DNA of 64,000 nt from Streptomyces orinoci. Its GTDB lineage: Bacteria > Actinomycetota > Actinomycetes > Streptomycetales > Streptomycetaceae. The notes under the pieces are model-generated. The model made no database searches and was not told the DNA's origin. It saw nothing but the letters and a program-made list of their open reading frames with translations. The DNA is taken from contig NZ_PHNC01000035.1 in NCBI RefSeq assembly GCF_003121295.1, positions 1 through 64,000 of the forward strand. The letters run 5' to 3'. This document shows, in pieces, positions 38,794 through 48,730 of this stretch. How positions within the stretch are numbered: position 1 is the stretch's first letter; each line of letters opens with the position of its first letter. Both the position numbers and the translations under genes were made by a program.

Positions 38794-41700
38794 ATGCGCG
38801 AAGGCCGGTGGGTCACGGTCACCGAGTCCGGGTTCGATCACGAGCGCCGTGGCTTGGAAGCCATCCGGGAGAAGCTGCCGGACGCCGACCCCTGGCGGGC
38901 CTGGTCGAACTTCTCCTTCACCGCGCACAGCGGGCACGTTCGGGAGGTCGACCTTCTGGTCATCGCCCCAGGCGGTGTGTGCATGATCGAGCTCAAGGGT
39001 TGGCACGGATCACTGGCCAGCGAGAATGGCACATGGGTGCAGACGACCTCGCAGGGACATCGCATCCCGCACGGCAACCCGTTGCACCTGGTCAACAAGA
39101 AGGCGAAAGAACTGGCCGGGTTGCTCGGCCAGAACGGCAAGCGTGTGTGGGTCGGCGAGGCGGTCTGCTTCACCGAAGCCGGGTTACGCGTCCGGCTCCC
39201 GGCCCACGACCAGAACGGCGTCTACACCGTCGACCAGCTGGTCGAGATGCTGAAGCAGCCGCCGCGTGACGAGCGCCGGCGCATCACCACTCCCGACTCC
39301 GGCGAGATCCAGGCGGCTCTGAAGCGCGTCGGCATCCGCCGCAGCGATGCGGAGTACAAAGTCGGCCCATATCTGCTGGAACGCAAGGCCTTTGATTCCG
39401 GGCGGACATGGTCGGACTACCGCGCCCGGCACAGTGAGCTCCCCGAGTCCGCCCGCATCCGCGTCTATTTACGCGAACGCGGTTCGGACGCCTCACTCAG
39501 GAAGTCGGTGGAAAACGCCGCCCGCCGCGAGGCAGCGGTGCTACGACGCTTCCAACACCGCGGCGCGGTACGGCTGAAGCAGTACGACCCCTCCGGGCAC
39601 TCCGCAGGCCCGGCCTTGATCTTCGAGTACCACCCACAGACGCTTCGCCTGGACGAGTACCTGGTGCAGCACGGCCACAAGCTTGACATCCTCAGCCGCA
39701 TCGCTCTCGTACGGCAGTTGGCCGAGACGGTGCGCTCAGCCCACTCCCACCGCATCCACCACCGGGCTCTGGCGGCTCGCTCCATTCATGTGCTGCCGCG
39801 CAGCCGGGGAGCGCAGGGACAGCCCGTAGGTGAGGAAGCTGCCTGGTTCACCCCGCATCTCCAGATATCCGACTGGCAGATCGCAACCCAACGCAGCAGT
39901 GGCAATGGATCAGGGCAGGGCATGAGCCGGTTTGCGCCGACAGCGCTGTCCGCGATGCATCTGGCCGACGACTCCGACCCTTATCTGGCCCCCGAGCTGA
40001 CGGCTCTCAAGGCCGATCCGGTGTATCTGGACGTCTATGGACTCGGCGTCCTCACCTACCTGTTGGTGACCGGCAAACCACCGGCCGCGAGTCAGGCCGA
40101 GCTTTCGGCCCGCCTGGAGGCCGATGAGGGGCTGCGACCCAGCTCTCTGGTGGACGGGCTCTCGGAGGACATCGACGAGCTGGTGCAGGCGGCCACCGCC
40201 TACCGTCCCGAGCAACGCCTCTCCTCCGTTGACGAGTTCCTCGAGATGCTGGAGCTGGTCGAGGACTCGCTCACCGCCCCGCCTGCCACACCTGCCCCCG
40301 AGGTGACCGAGGCCCAGGAGAAGGATCCGCTGGAGGCTGTCGCCGGCGATGTGCTGGCCGGTCGCTGGGAGGTCCGGCGCCGACTGGGCACGGGCTCGAC
40401 CAGCCGTGCCTTCCTGGTGCGCGACCGCGAGGCCGAGGCACGCAAGACACGTCCCTTGGCCGTACTCAAGGTGGCGCTCTCCGACAGCCGGGGCGACGTA
40501 CTGGTCCACGAGGCCGAGGTGCTGGGCCGCCTGCGCCCGGACTCCCGCGTCATCCGTCTCGTGGAGGACAAGCCGCTTCGCATCGGTGGTCGCACGGTCC
40601 TCGCTTTGGAGTACGTGGGCGACGAGCGTGAGGACACAACCGAAAGCACCGAGTCGGGCACCCACCACCACCGCCGCGAGGAGACGGTCGCCCGCCAGCT
40701 GCGAGAGCACGGCCGTCTGAAAATCGACCAGTTGGAGGCGTACGGTGATTACCTCTTCGGCGCGGTCGACTTCCTGGAGGGCGAAAGCGTCTGGCACCGC
40801 GATATCAAGCCGGATAACATCGCGATCCGCATCCGCCCCAACCGCACCCGTGAACTCGTCCTCATCGACTTCTCCTTGGCCGGGTACCCAGCCACCAACT
40901 ACGAGGCGGGCACGGAAGGCTACCTCGACCCGTTCATCGGCGGTCTGACCCGTACCGCCTACGACTCGCACGCCGAGCGCTACGCAGTCGCGGTCACCCT
41001 GCACGAGATGGCTTCGCGCGAACTGCCCAAGTGGGGCGACGGATCGGTCCCGCCCCACATGACAGAGCAGAAGGACTTCCCTTACCCGACCATCGCCGCC
41101 GACGCCTTCGAACCCGCGGTGCGTGATGGTCTGGTCGCCTTCTTCCGGAAGGCCCTCCACCGGGATATCGCACAGCGCTATCCCGAGCTGAAGCCGATGC
41201 GCGACGCATGGAAGAGAATCTTCCTCGACGCGACGCAGACCGTGTCGTCCGGCCATCGCTCCCGCCATCCCGAAACCACGGCACAGGCCCCGGCTTCCGC
41301 ACAGGCCGACGCACGGGCCGCCATCGCGGACACCGAACCGCTCACCGCCGAGCAGCAACGCAACCAACTTGCCCTGGCCGCCACGCGGGAGACCCACCTC
41401 TCCGCTGCCGGCCTCACTCCGGCTGCCGAGTCGTTCCTCTACGGCCTCGGCATCACCACCGTCGGCGACCTCCTCGACTACAGCCGCCGCAAGCTCCTCA
41501 ACGCGCCGGGCCTGGGCACCAAGACCCGCACCGAGATCCAGCGCCGTCAGCGCGAGTGGGGCGAACGCCTCCGCGATGCGCCCGTCTCGCCCCTCACCCC
41601 ACGTGGCCGCGCCGAGGCCAAGGAGGAACTCGCGGAGCTGACCGCCGTCGAGTCGGCGGTGCTCGACACGCTCGCCTCCACGGAGGGCGCCGGCGGCCTC

Positions 41701-43518
41701 ACCGGTCGGCCTCTCCGCTCCGTCAGCCTGGACACCCTCGCCACCGTCTTCGTGCCGGAGTTGAACAACAACGGTTCCAACCGCAACAAGGTTGAGATGG
41801 TCCGGCTGTTGCTGCGCCTGCCCGACGAGCGCGGAGTCCTTCCCGACATCGCCGTCTGGCCCAAGCAGAAGGATGTTGCGGAGGCGCTCGGTCTATCGGC
41901 CGGACGCATCCCGCAGATGCTGAAGGAGGAGCGCAAGCGCTGGAAGAAGCATCCGGTTGTGCGTGCCCTGCGCGAGGAAATCCTCGATCTTCTCGCGGGC
42001 CTGGGCAGGGTCGCTTCCGCCGCCGAGATCGCCGATGCGCTGATCGTCCGGCGCGGCACGGAGCTCCTCGAGCGCGAACAGCGGCGCGCGCTGGCGCTCG
42101 CAGCAGTACGGGCCGTGGTGGAGGTGGAGCAACTCGACCCCGAAGAGGCGGAGTTCCAGCACCAGCCCAACCGCAAGGCCACGGAAGAAGCGCTGGGCGC
42201 GGGCCTGCTGGCCCTGGATGTCCGGGAGAACGACGCCCCGGACACCCCGACGGCGCCGGGCCTGCTCGACTACGCGGCCCGCCTGGGGCGCACCGCCGAC
42301 CGGCTCGCCAAGCGGGACACCCTGCCCACGGCGACGACCGTCCTCGCCGAGCTGAGCGCCCTCACCCCGCCGCCGGGCGCGCTGGAGTGGGACGAGCGCC
42401 GCATGGTCGAGCTCGCGGCGGCGGCCTCGCTCAACGCGGCGGCGACGCCACGTCTGGAGGTCTATCCGCGGAATCTTCCGTTGGTGCGGTCGCTCCGGCT
42501 CACCCAGGCCGGCCTCGTACGCCTCATACCGGGCGTCCCGGAGGGCCGGCAGCCTGGGCTTACGGCGGCAGACGTCCACGAACGGGTACGAGCCCGCTTC
42601 CCCGAGCTGATCGTGACGGACGGCAAGGGCAACCCGACGCATGATCTGCCGACGGGCCCTCCGCTCACCAAGGCGCTACGGGAGGCAGGCTTCGACCTCG
42701 TCCTGTCCACCCGCGAGGGCACGACCGAACCGCGCTATCTGCCCAAGCGTCTCGACGACGCGACCAGCTACCTGACGACAGCCGTCTGGCGCCAGGCCAC
42801 CGACGTGGGCGCCGTGACGCGCTACTCGGACGATCCGATGCTCGCCGGCGCGGTGCGCGCGGAGGAGCAGCTGGCGGCCTCGGCCCGGCGGGACGGCTAC
42901 CGCGTCCTGACCGTACGGCAGGGGCATGCGTGGAATGCGGTGCGGGAGTCGGGGCTGGGGCGGATGGGCGCCGAGGTCGTCTCGGTGACGCAGCTGTTTC
43001 TGGAGGCCCTGCACGCGCTGGTCCCGCCGGGAACCAAGCCGACCTGGGAGACGCTCCTCAAGGCGGATGTGGCGGAACCGGGTTCGCGGGGCGCCTTGAA
43101 GTTCGCGGAGTACACACGGACGGCTTGGGGAGCCGTTGAGTCGTGCGTGCGCGCCCTGTTGGAGGGCGGCGACGCGGCGGCGGGCCCGGTACTCCTGACG
43201 GAGGCGGCGGCGTTCGCGCGGTACGACGCGATGGGCGTCCTGGACCGGCTGGCGGAGGTCGCCCGGCGCGGTGGGCGCGGACTGTGGCTGCTCGTCCCCC
43301 AGGGCGACCCGGCGCGCGAGCCGAAGCTGGGCCAGGTCGCAGTGGCGTTCCAGGCGGGGCTGGGTGAGTGGATCCAGCTACCTGACACATGGGTGAACAA
43401 CGAGCACCGGGCGGGCGCGCGTGCGCGTAGCGCTGGCGTTGGCGCTGCTCAGTTAACCGAAGACACGAGTGAGTTGAGGGAGACCGCAAGTGATCGACCG
43501 CAAGGCTCTGTTGAATGA
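38794..43518 (+). CDS. pglW: BREX type 2 PglW: NERD-pseudokinase-kinase protein
   Basis: PglW is the large Ser/Thr kinase of the phage growth limitation (type 2 BREX) system. The 1574-residue product (ATG 38794, GGGGGA upstream) has an N-terminal NERD nuclease-related domain (REVDLLVIAPGGVCMIELKG, about 45-130). A first kinase-like domain (about 185-480) has HRD replaced by HRA (residues 323-325) and no DFG, so it is a likely pseudokinase. A second kinase domain (about 530-810) has LGTGSTSRAFLV, LAVLKVAL, HRDIKPDN (668-675) and LIDFSLAG. A helix-hairpin-helix segment (GLGITTVGDLLDYSRRKL) and a long C-terminal region follow. It overlaps pglX by 29 bp. Confidence 0.93.
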   Translation: MREGRWVTVTESGFDHERRGLEAIREKLPDADPWRAWSNFSFTAHSGHVREVDLLVIAPGGVCMIELKGWHGSLASENGTWVQTTSQGHRIPHGNPLHLVNKKAKELAGLLGQNGKRVWVGEAVCFTEAGLRVRLPAHDQNGVYTVDQLVEMLKQPPRDERRRITTPDSGEIQAALKRVGIRRSDAEYKVGPYLLERKAFDSGRTWSDYRARHSELPESARIRVYLRERGSDASLRKSVENAARREAAVLRRFQHRGAVRLKQYDPSGHSAGPALIFEYHPQTLRLDEYLVQHGHKLDILSRIALVRQLAETVRSAHSHRIHHRALAARSIHVLPRSRGAQGQPVGEEAAWFTPHLQISDWQIATQRSSGNGSGQGMSRFAPTALSAMHLADDSDPYLAPELTALKADPVYLDVYGLGVLTYLLVTGKPPAASQAELSARLEADEGLRPSSLVDGLSEDIDELVQAATAYRPEQRLSSVDEFLEMLELVEDSLTAPPATPAPEVTEAQEKDPLEAVAGDVLAGRWEVRRRLGTGSTSRAFLVRDREAEARKTRPLAVLKVALSDSRGDVLVHEAEVLGRLRPDSRVIRLVEDKPLRIGGRTVLALEYVGDEREDTTESTESGTHHHRREETVARQLREHGRLKIDQLEAYGDYLFGAVDFLEGESVWHRDIKPDNIAIRIRPNRTRELVLIDFSLAGYPATNYEAGTEGYLDPFIGGLTRTAYDSHAERYAVAVTLHEMASRELPKWGDGSVPPHMTEQKDFPYPTIAADAFEPAVRDGLVAFFRKALHRDIAQRYPELKPMRDAWKRIFLDATQTVSSGHRSRHPETTAQAPASAQADARAAIADTEPLTAEQQRNQLALAATRETHLSAAGLTPAAESFLYGLGITTVGDLLDYSRRKLLNAPGLGTKTRTEIQRRQREWGERLRDAPVSPLTPRGRAEAKEELAELTAVESAVLDTLASTEGAGGLTGRPLRSVSLDTLATVFVPELNNNGSNRNKVEMVRLLLRLPDERGVLPDIAVWPKQKDVAEALGLSAGRIPQMLKEERKRWKKHPVVRALREEILDLLAGLGRVASAAEIADALIVRRGTELLEREQRRALALAAVRAVVEVEQLDPEEAEFQHQPNRKATEEALGAGLLALDVRENDAPDTPTAPGLLDYAARLGRTADRLAKRDTLPTATTVLAELSALTPPPGALEWDERRMVELAAAASLNAAATPRLEVYPRNLPLVRSLRLTQAGLVRLIPGVPEGRQPGLTAADVHERVRARFPELIVTDGKGNPTHDLPTGPPLTKALREAGFDLVLSTREGTTEPRYLPKRLDDATSYLTTAVWRQATDVGAVTRYSDDPMLAGAVRAEEQLAASARRDGYRVLTVRQGHAWNAVRESGLGRMGAEVVSVTQLFLEALHALVPPGTKPTWETLLKADVAEPGSRGALKFAEYTRTAWGAVESCVRALLEGGDAAAGPVLLTEAAAFARYDAMGVLDRLAEVARRGGRGLWLLVPQGDPAREPKLGQVAVAFQAGLGEWIQLPDTWVNNEHRAGARARSAGVGAAQLTEDTSELRETASDRPQGSVE

Positions 43519-46500
43519 TCTGAAGCAGCAGGTCAAAGCGGCCGAGGCGGATCTTGCGAGGCAGGTGAAGGCGGTCAAGGAGGTCGGCGACCGCCTCCGC
43601 GCCGAGTACGAGCGAGCACGTGAACTCGGCCGCACGGCGGCGACCTGGAACTCCTGGCTGGAGGAGCGCGTCACGCAGGTCGCCGTGGCCTGGGTGCTGG
43701 GAACGGTGTTCGTCCGGTTCTGCGAGGACAACTCCATCATTCCCGAGCCGTACTTGACGGCCCCGGAGGACGACCGCCGGGACCTGGCGCTGGCGCGGTA
43801 CGAGGCGTATGTCGAGGAGGACCTCGATCCCACGTACCGGGGTTGGCTGGAGCGGGCCTTTGCCGAGCTCGGTGCCGGCCAGGCGGGGAGGTTGCTGTTC
43901 GACCGCAGGCACAACCCGCTGTACCAGATTCCGCTTTCGCATGATGGTGCACGGGAGTTGGTGTCGTTCTGGCGCGAGCGGGACGAGGCGGGGGTGCTCG
44001 TTCACGACTTCAGAGATCCGCTGAACGAGGACGGCACGGAGGGCTGGGACACGCGGTTCCTGGGTGACCTCTACCAGGACCTGAGCGAGGCGGCCCGGAA
44101 GACGTACGCGCTGCTCCAAACGCCGGAGTTTGTTGAGGAGTTCATCCTCGACAGGACGATGGACCCGGCGGTGCGGGAGTTCGGCTACGAGGGCTTGAAG
44201 ATGATCGACCCCACGTGCGGGTCGGGGCACTTCGTGCTGGGTGCGTTCAGGCGGCTGGTAAGGCTGTGGGCGGAGGGCCAGCCGGGGAAGGATGTGCACG
44301 AGCGGGTGGCGGCTGCGCTGGATTCGGTGCATGGAGTGGACCTCAACCCGTTCGCGGTGGCTATCGCACGGTTCCGGCTGCTGATGGCCGCGATGGCGGC
44401 AGCGAACGTGCGGACATTGGCGGAGGCCAACAAGTACGAGTGGCCGATGCACTTGGCCGTGGGGGACTCACTACTGCTCAAGGAGCGCCAGACGGAGATC
44501 GGTATTCGAGGCACAACAGGGCAGGTGGAGCTGGAACTCACCACGGACGAGGCGGATGTTCAGGCGGAGTTCTCGTACGCGACGGAGGATCTGCACGAGC
44601 ACCATGAGATTTTGAAACCGAGGGGGTACCACGTAGTGGTGGGGAACCCCCCTTATATCACTGTGAAGGACAAGAAGCTCAACGAGCTCTATCGACGCCT
44701 TTACGATGCATGCGAGGGAACGTACGCACTGTCGGTTCCTTTCACTCAACGGTTCTTCGAACTTGCTCGGGTCGGAGGTGGCGATGGCCGCGGCTACGGG
44801 ATGGTTGGACAGATCACCGCCAACTCTTTCATGAAGCGGGAGTTCGGGACCAGCCTGATCGAGAGCTTCTTCCGTCACCGAGCAGAACTTACCGAGGTTA
44901 TCGACACATCTGGCGCGTACATCCCTGGGCATGGGACACCGACGGCGATCCTGATCGGCAGACCACGAGAGGGGAAGGCCCGCTCAGCGACAGTCCGCAC
45001 CGTGAGGAGCGTTCAAGGCGAGCCTTCTTCCCCAGAAAATGGTGCGGCTGGCCTGGTCTGGAAGGCGATCGAGGAACAAATCGACAAGCCGGGCACACTC
45101 AGCCAATGGGTATCGGTCGACGATCTCGAACGTGAGCGTTTCTTCAAACGACAGCCATGGATTCTCGCCGACGGCGGTCTTGAAATGGTTGAACAGATCG
45201 CTAAAGCCAGCGCACAGTCCATGAAATCGGCAATTGAGAAGCCCATCGGACGCGCTATCCGTGCAGGAGCTGACGAGGCGTATATCCGCCCACTGCGCAG
45301 CACATACCAAACGCGTGCAGATCGCGCAGGACTTCGCCCTGTCATGGTCGGGGACGTAGTTCGCGACTGGGATGCCCGGCCAGAGGAAGCGATCTGGCTC
45401 CCTTACGCCGAGGAACTCCAGCCAGGCGATCTGGAAGTCGAACTTTGGCCTCTACGACGCTTGCTTGAGGTGCGGCGCACTTTTCAAGGGAACATGGCCA
45501 ACGCAGGTCTTCGTTGGTGGGACTACATGCAGTTCACCTCGTCCGCGTACCGGACCCCGCTGTCGATCACGTTCGCTTTCGTGGCCACGCATAACCACTT
45601 CGCGTTGGATCGGGGCGGTCATGTGTTCAACCGATCAGCACCGGTGATCAAGCTGAGGGGAGGAGCGACTGAAAAGGAGCACCTCCGGCTGCTTGGAGTA
45701 CTCAACAGCTCCACTGCCTGCTTCTGGCTCAAGCAAGTCAGCCACAGCAAGGGCAATGCCACAGCATCCAGCGGTATGCCCGACCAGCCATGGTCGTGGA
45801 ACTACGAATTCACAGGTACAAAGCTTCAAGAATTCCCACTTCCAGCCACGTATCCGACAGCCCTCGCCACCGCCTTGGAGGTCCTCGCCCAGCAGCTCAC
45901 TGCTACCAGTCCTTCCGCTCTAGTGGCCGAAGGCACTCCTACAGGCACCTCTCTCCGCGAGGCGCGAGCACTCTGGGGTTCTACCCGCGCACGCATGATC
46001 GCACTTCAAGAGGAGCTGGACTGGCTGGTCTATTCAATCTACGACCTTTACCCCGAAGATCTAAGGATCGACGAGGATGCCAATTCTGTTGACATTCCGG
46101 AGATTTCCCCTGGCGAACGGGCCTTCGAGATCGTTCTAGCTCGCAAAATTGAACGCGGTGAAGTAGCCACTAAGTGGTTCTCACATCACTGCCACACACC
46201 GATCACCGAGGTCCCATCCCGGTGGCCAACTGCCTACCGTGCAGTCGTCCAACGACGAATCGACGCCATTGAGTCGAGCCGAGCCATCGGCATGATCGAG
46301 CGACCTGAGTACAAGCGTCGTTGGGCTACCGAAGGCTGGGATGCCCTCCAAGAAAAGGCACTCCGCTCCTGGCTGCTCGACCGGATCGAGAAGCGCGAGC
46401 ACTGGTTTGACGAGAACGGGATGCCCACCATCGTCACGTTCTCGCGGCTCACCGACACACTCTCCCGTGACGAGGACTTCGTTTCCGTCGCCAAAATCTA

Positions 46501-47119
46501 CGCGCCCCGCAAGGAACTGCCAGCCGTTGTAGCCGAGTTGATGACGGACGAACACGTGCCGTTCCTCGCTGCTCTCCGCTACAAGCCATCCGGCCTCAAG
46601 AAGCGCGCGGACTGGGAGCACGTCTGGGACCTCCAACGGCAGGAAGACGCAGCGCCGGACGAGGAAGCCAAGCGGAAGATTCGCGACAAGATCCCCGTAC
46701 CGCCGAAGTACACCTCCGCCGACTTCCTGCGCCCCTCCTACTGGCGAGCGCGCGGCAAGCTGGACGTGCCCAAGGAGCGGTTCATCTCCTACGGCCAGAG
46801 CAACGCGGCCACGCCCGACCTATACGGCTGGGCCGGCTGGGACCACCGGGAGCAGGCGTACGCCATCGATGCGTACATCGCTTCCCACGAGGCGTTGAAC
46901 ACCGAGGAGTTGACGCCGTTCCTCGCCGGCTTGCTGGAACTCCAGCCCTGGCTGGACCAGTGGCACAACGAGTTCGACGCGACCTTCGGCGCCTCCCCGG
47001 CCGCGTTCTTCCGGGGCGACCGACAAATGGTGCAGGGCGAGCACGGTCTCACCGACGACGACCTTCGCACCTGGCGACCAGTCACCGCCACCCGTGGTCG
47101 GCGAGCTACGAAAAATTAG
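43490..47119 (+). CDS. pglX: BREX type 2 PglX: adenine-specific DNA methyltransferase
   Basis: PglX is the N6-adenine methyltransferase that marks host DNA in BREX; in the Streptomyces coelicolor Pgl model it is thought to modify phage. The 1209-residue product has an N-terminal coiled region, the SAM motif DPTCGSGHFVLGAF (about 239-252) and the catalytic NPPY (386-389) in VVVGNPPYITVKD. A long target-recognition and C-terminal part follows. Length fits known PglX. GTG 43490 has GGGAGA upstream and lies inside the pglW 3' end. Roughly 44.6-46.6 kb is clearly less GC-rich than the flanks, suggesting that the recognition region was replaced by recombination. Confidence 0.94.
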   Translation: MIDRKALLNDLKQQVKAAEADLARQVKAVKEVGDRLRAEYERARELGRTAATWNSWLEERVTQVAVAWVLGTVFVRFCEDNSIIPEPYLTAPEDDRRDLALARYEAYVEEDLDPTYRGWLERAFAELGAGQAGRLLFDRRHNPLYQIPLSHDGARELVSFWRERDEAGVLVHDFRDPLNEDGTEGWDTRFLGDLYQDLSEAARKTYALLQTPEFVEEFILDRTMDPAVREFGYEGLKMIDPTCGSGHFVLGAFRRLVRLWAEGQPGKDVHERVAAALDSVHGVDLNPFAVAIARFRLLMAAMAAANVRTLAEANKYEWPMHLAVGDSLLLKERQTEIGIRGTTGQVELELTTDEADVQAEFSYATEDLHEHHEILKPRGYHVVVGNPPYITVKDKKLNELYRRLYDACEGTYALSVPFTQRFFELARVGGGDGRGYGMVGQITANSFMKREFGTSLIESFFRHRAELTEVIDTSGAYIPGHGTPTAILIGRPREGKARSATVRTVRSVQGEPSSPENGAAGLVWKAIEEQIDKPGTLSQWVSVDDLERERFFKRQPWILADGGLEMVEQIAKASAQSMKSAIEKPIGRAIRAGADEAYIRPLRSTYQTRADRAGLRPVMVGDVVRDWDARPEEAIWLPYAEELQPGDLEVELWPLRRLLEVRRTFQGNMANAGLRWWDYMQFTSSAYRTPLSITFAFVATHNHFALDRGGHVFNRSAPVIKLRGGATEKEHLRLLGVLNSSTACFWLKQVSHSKGNATASSGMPDQPWSWNYEFTGTKLQEFPLPATYPTALATALEVLAQQLTATSPSALVAEGTPTGTSLREARALWGSTRARMIALQEELDWLVYSIYDLYPEDLRIDEDANSVDIPEISPGERAFEIVLARKIERGEVATKWFSHHCHTPITEVPSRWPTAYRAVVQRRIDAIESSRAIGMIERPEYKRRWATEGWDALQEKALRSWLLDRIEKREHWFDENGMPTIVTFSRLTDTLSRDEDFVSVAKIYAPRKELPAVVAELMTDEHVPFLAALRYKPSGLKKRADWEHVWDLQRQEDAAPDEEAKRKIRDKIPVPPKYTSADFLRPSYWRARGKLDVPKERFISYGQSNAATPDLYGWAGWDHREQAYAIDAYIASHEALNTEELTPFLAGLLELQPWLDQWHNEFDATFGASPAAFFRGDRQMVQGEHGLTDDDLRTWRPVTATRGRRATKN

Positions 47120-47170
47120 TCGGTCCTGGCCCGTTGGCGGCTCTCGTGAGCAGTTGATCAGGTATGCGAG

Positions 47171-47198
47171 ACCCCGGTCCGTGCATCCGGACCGGGGT
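47171..47198. terminator. Perfect 11-bp hairpin after pglX
   Basis: ACCCCGGTCCG-TGCATC-CGGACCGGGGT is an exact inverted repeat with a 6-base loop, 51 bp after the pglX stop and 20 bp before the convergent DUF397 gene end. It likely terminates both transcripts, so pglYZ needs its own promoter. Confidence 0.75.
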
Positions 47199-47218
47199 AC
47201 TTCACCGTGTTGCTGATA

Positions 47219-47434
47219 TCAAGCGGAAGCCCGGAGGCTCCCGGTCTTGACTCCAGCCACGAACTCTGCCCAAACATCAGCATCAAGGGCAACAACAGAC
47301 ACCTTGGGATACTTGCTGTCACGGACGGGCACGATACCGGGCACTCCATCGGCAACTTCAAGACAGTCATTTTCCAAGCCACTGTAACTTGACTTCCGCC
47401 ACCGAACCGCGCCCAGACCGGGTATCTCGATCAC
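47219..47434 (-). CDS. DUF397 domain protein
   Basis: This 71-residue protein has the DUF397 core: VRWRKSSYSGLENDCLEVAD, then GIVPVRDSKYPKVSVVALD and WAEFVAGVKTG. GTG 47434 overlaps the upstream XRE stop (GTGA) and has GGAGGAA eight bases upstream, so the two are coupled. DUF397 proteins act as partners, often antitoxin- or anti-activator-like, of the adjacent XRE regulator. Confidence 0.88.
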   Translation of the reverse strand: MIEIPGLGAVRWRKSSYSGLENDCLEVADGVPGIVPVRDSKYPKVSVVALDADVWAEFVAGVKTGSLRASA

Positions 47435-48252
47435 TGGTATTCCTCCAGGTACTTGCGAATGAGCTTCAGCGAGTCGCACTCTGGTAGCGCCAACCCACGC
47501 ACCATGTCGAATCGCTGCGAGAGCTCCACAACCCGTTTCGGCGACTCTACCAACTCACCAGATCCGAACGATTCGACGTAAGCAAGCGTCGAGCCGTTGG
47601 GCGCCGTGAGGAGCGTCAAGCTTCCCCCGAGCATCCAGTACTCTCCGCGCTCAAATGGCAGCACCTGAACAGTGACGTCAGGGTCCTCGGCAACTTTCAA
47701 GATGTGAGCCAATTGCTCGGACATCGTCACTTTTCCACCGACTGGTCGCTTCAGTGCCGCCTCATCCGTGATCGCCCAGTACGGTGGACGCTCTTCGCGG
47801 TTGAAGACCTGCTTACGGGCCATCCGGTTGGCCACGGCTGCCGCAAAGTGATCCCTTGGCGCCTTGGGGCAGGCTGTGCGTAGTAGTGCGCATGCATATT
47901 CCTCGGTCTGCAACAGCGCTGGAATGGTGCTGCTCGTGAAGACCTGAATGCGCTCGGCTTGCCCTTCCCTTGCGGCGGCCTTGCGGCCGTAATCCTGGAC
48001 TGATTCTTCATGGGCCATCTCGAGAAACTCGATCAGCGTTCCGCCCATGTCGAATCGCTGATCCAGGGCCGTGATCAAAGCATCGGACGGTAGTTGGCTG
48101 CCGATCTCCACCCTATGGATGTAGCTGTGTCCGTAGCGCGTTTCCTCAGCGAGGTCTCGCAGCGACAAGCCCTCACGCTTCCGAAGGTGCTGGATCATCG
48201 CCCCGAGCACACATCGTGCCGTCGGCCGCTCGTCTTGCTCCCGCTCGGTCAT
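47431..48252 (-). CDS. XRE-family regulator with DUF5753-like effector domain
   Basis: This protein is about 273 residues from ATG 48252; an ATG at 48273 adds seven. An N-terminal helix-turn-helix (LRKREGLSLRDLAEETRYGH, VEIGSQLPS) is followed by the C-terminal domain common in actinobacterial XRE proteins (FTSSTIPALLQTEEYACALL, then RMARKQVFNRE, and VTVQVLPFERGEYWMLGGSL). It is paired with DUF397. Such pairs are abundant in Streptomyces; this one sits between pglX and pglY on the opposite strand and could control the split BREX operon, which is inference. Confidence 0.88.
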   Translation of the reverse strand: MTEREQDERPTARCVLGAMIQHLRKREGLSLRDLAEETRYGHSYIHRVEIGSQLPSDALITALDQRFDMGGTLIEFLEMAHEESVQDYGRKAAAREGQAERIQVFTSSTIPALLQTEEYACALLRTACPKAPRDHFAAAVANRMARKQVFNREERPPYWAITDEAALKRPVGGKVTMSEQLAHILKVAEDPDVTVQVLPFERGEYWMLGGSLTLLTAPNGSTLAYVESFGSGELVESPKRVVELSQRFDMVRGLALPECDSLKLIRKYLEEYQ

Positions 48253-48463
48253 CGAACAACCGCCCGTCGCCATCTGCCAGTTGTGTACAGGCCCCCTCTG
48301 GCGAGGGTATGCCCCTCAGCTCAATAGTGGTAACCGTCTGATCACAGAGCGCAGGCGGCATCAGCAACCCGCCTTCGACAGGCGACCAACATGCCGCGCG
48401 CAAACCCCCGCAACCGTGCAGCCGGTCCGGGGGCGCGGCCAACGCTGAATAGGAGCGCCAGCA

Positions 48464-48730
48464 ATGCATGACCTTATCTCTCGGCTACTTGCTTGGGCGA
48501 GAGCAGTCCCCCGGCCGGACGGCTCCGGCACCGGCCCCAACACCCGCACCACGGCTGGTACAACGCAGGTAACCGCCCCGTGCCCGTACCCGCCTCTGAC
48601 GCTGCGGGCTCCGCGCCTCCCTGACTGGCCGATGGACAACGGCCGGAACCCCGAATACATGCTCTGGGTCACCGCCCACGGGATCGACATCCGGCACCGC
48701 CAGCCGCACAGCGGGGAGGCGCACCGTTGA
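48464..48730 (+). CDS. Small hypothetical protein beside XRE/DUF397 pair
   Basis: This 88-residue protein has AGGAG eight bases before ATG 48464. It has an N-terminal helix, LISRLLAWARAVPRP, then a Thr/Pro/Gly-rich stretch and a more conserved-looking C-terminus, NPEYMLWVTAHGIDIRHR. It overlaps the next small gene. Small proteins of this type often lie beside XRE/DUF397 pairs in Streptomyces. Function unknown. Confidence 0.55.
   Translation: MHDLISRLLAWARAVPRPDGSGTGPNTRTTAGTTQVTAPCPYPPLTLRAPRLPDWPMDNGRNPEYMLWVTAHGIDIRHRQPHSGEAHR

Noticed and set aside
44616..44655. Short G5 and C6 tracts around the pglX NPPY codons as a phase-variation switch
   Set aside because: pglX phase variation by G-tract slippage is known in S. 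coelicolor, but these runs are short, ordinary for this GC content, and the frame is intact. Population sequencing would be needed.
47160..47220. tRNA gene or attachment site near the end of pglX
   Set aside because: The sequence forms one perfect 11-bp hairpin without a cloverleaf or CCA/anticodon arms; it fits a terminator between convergent genes.
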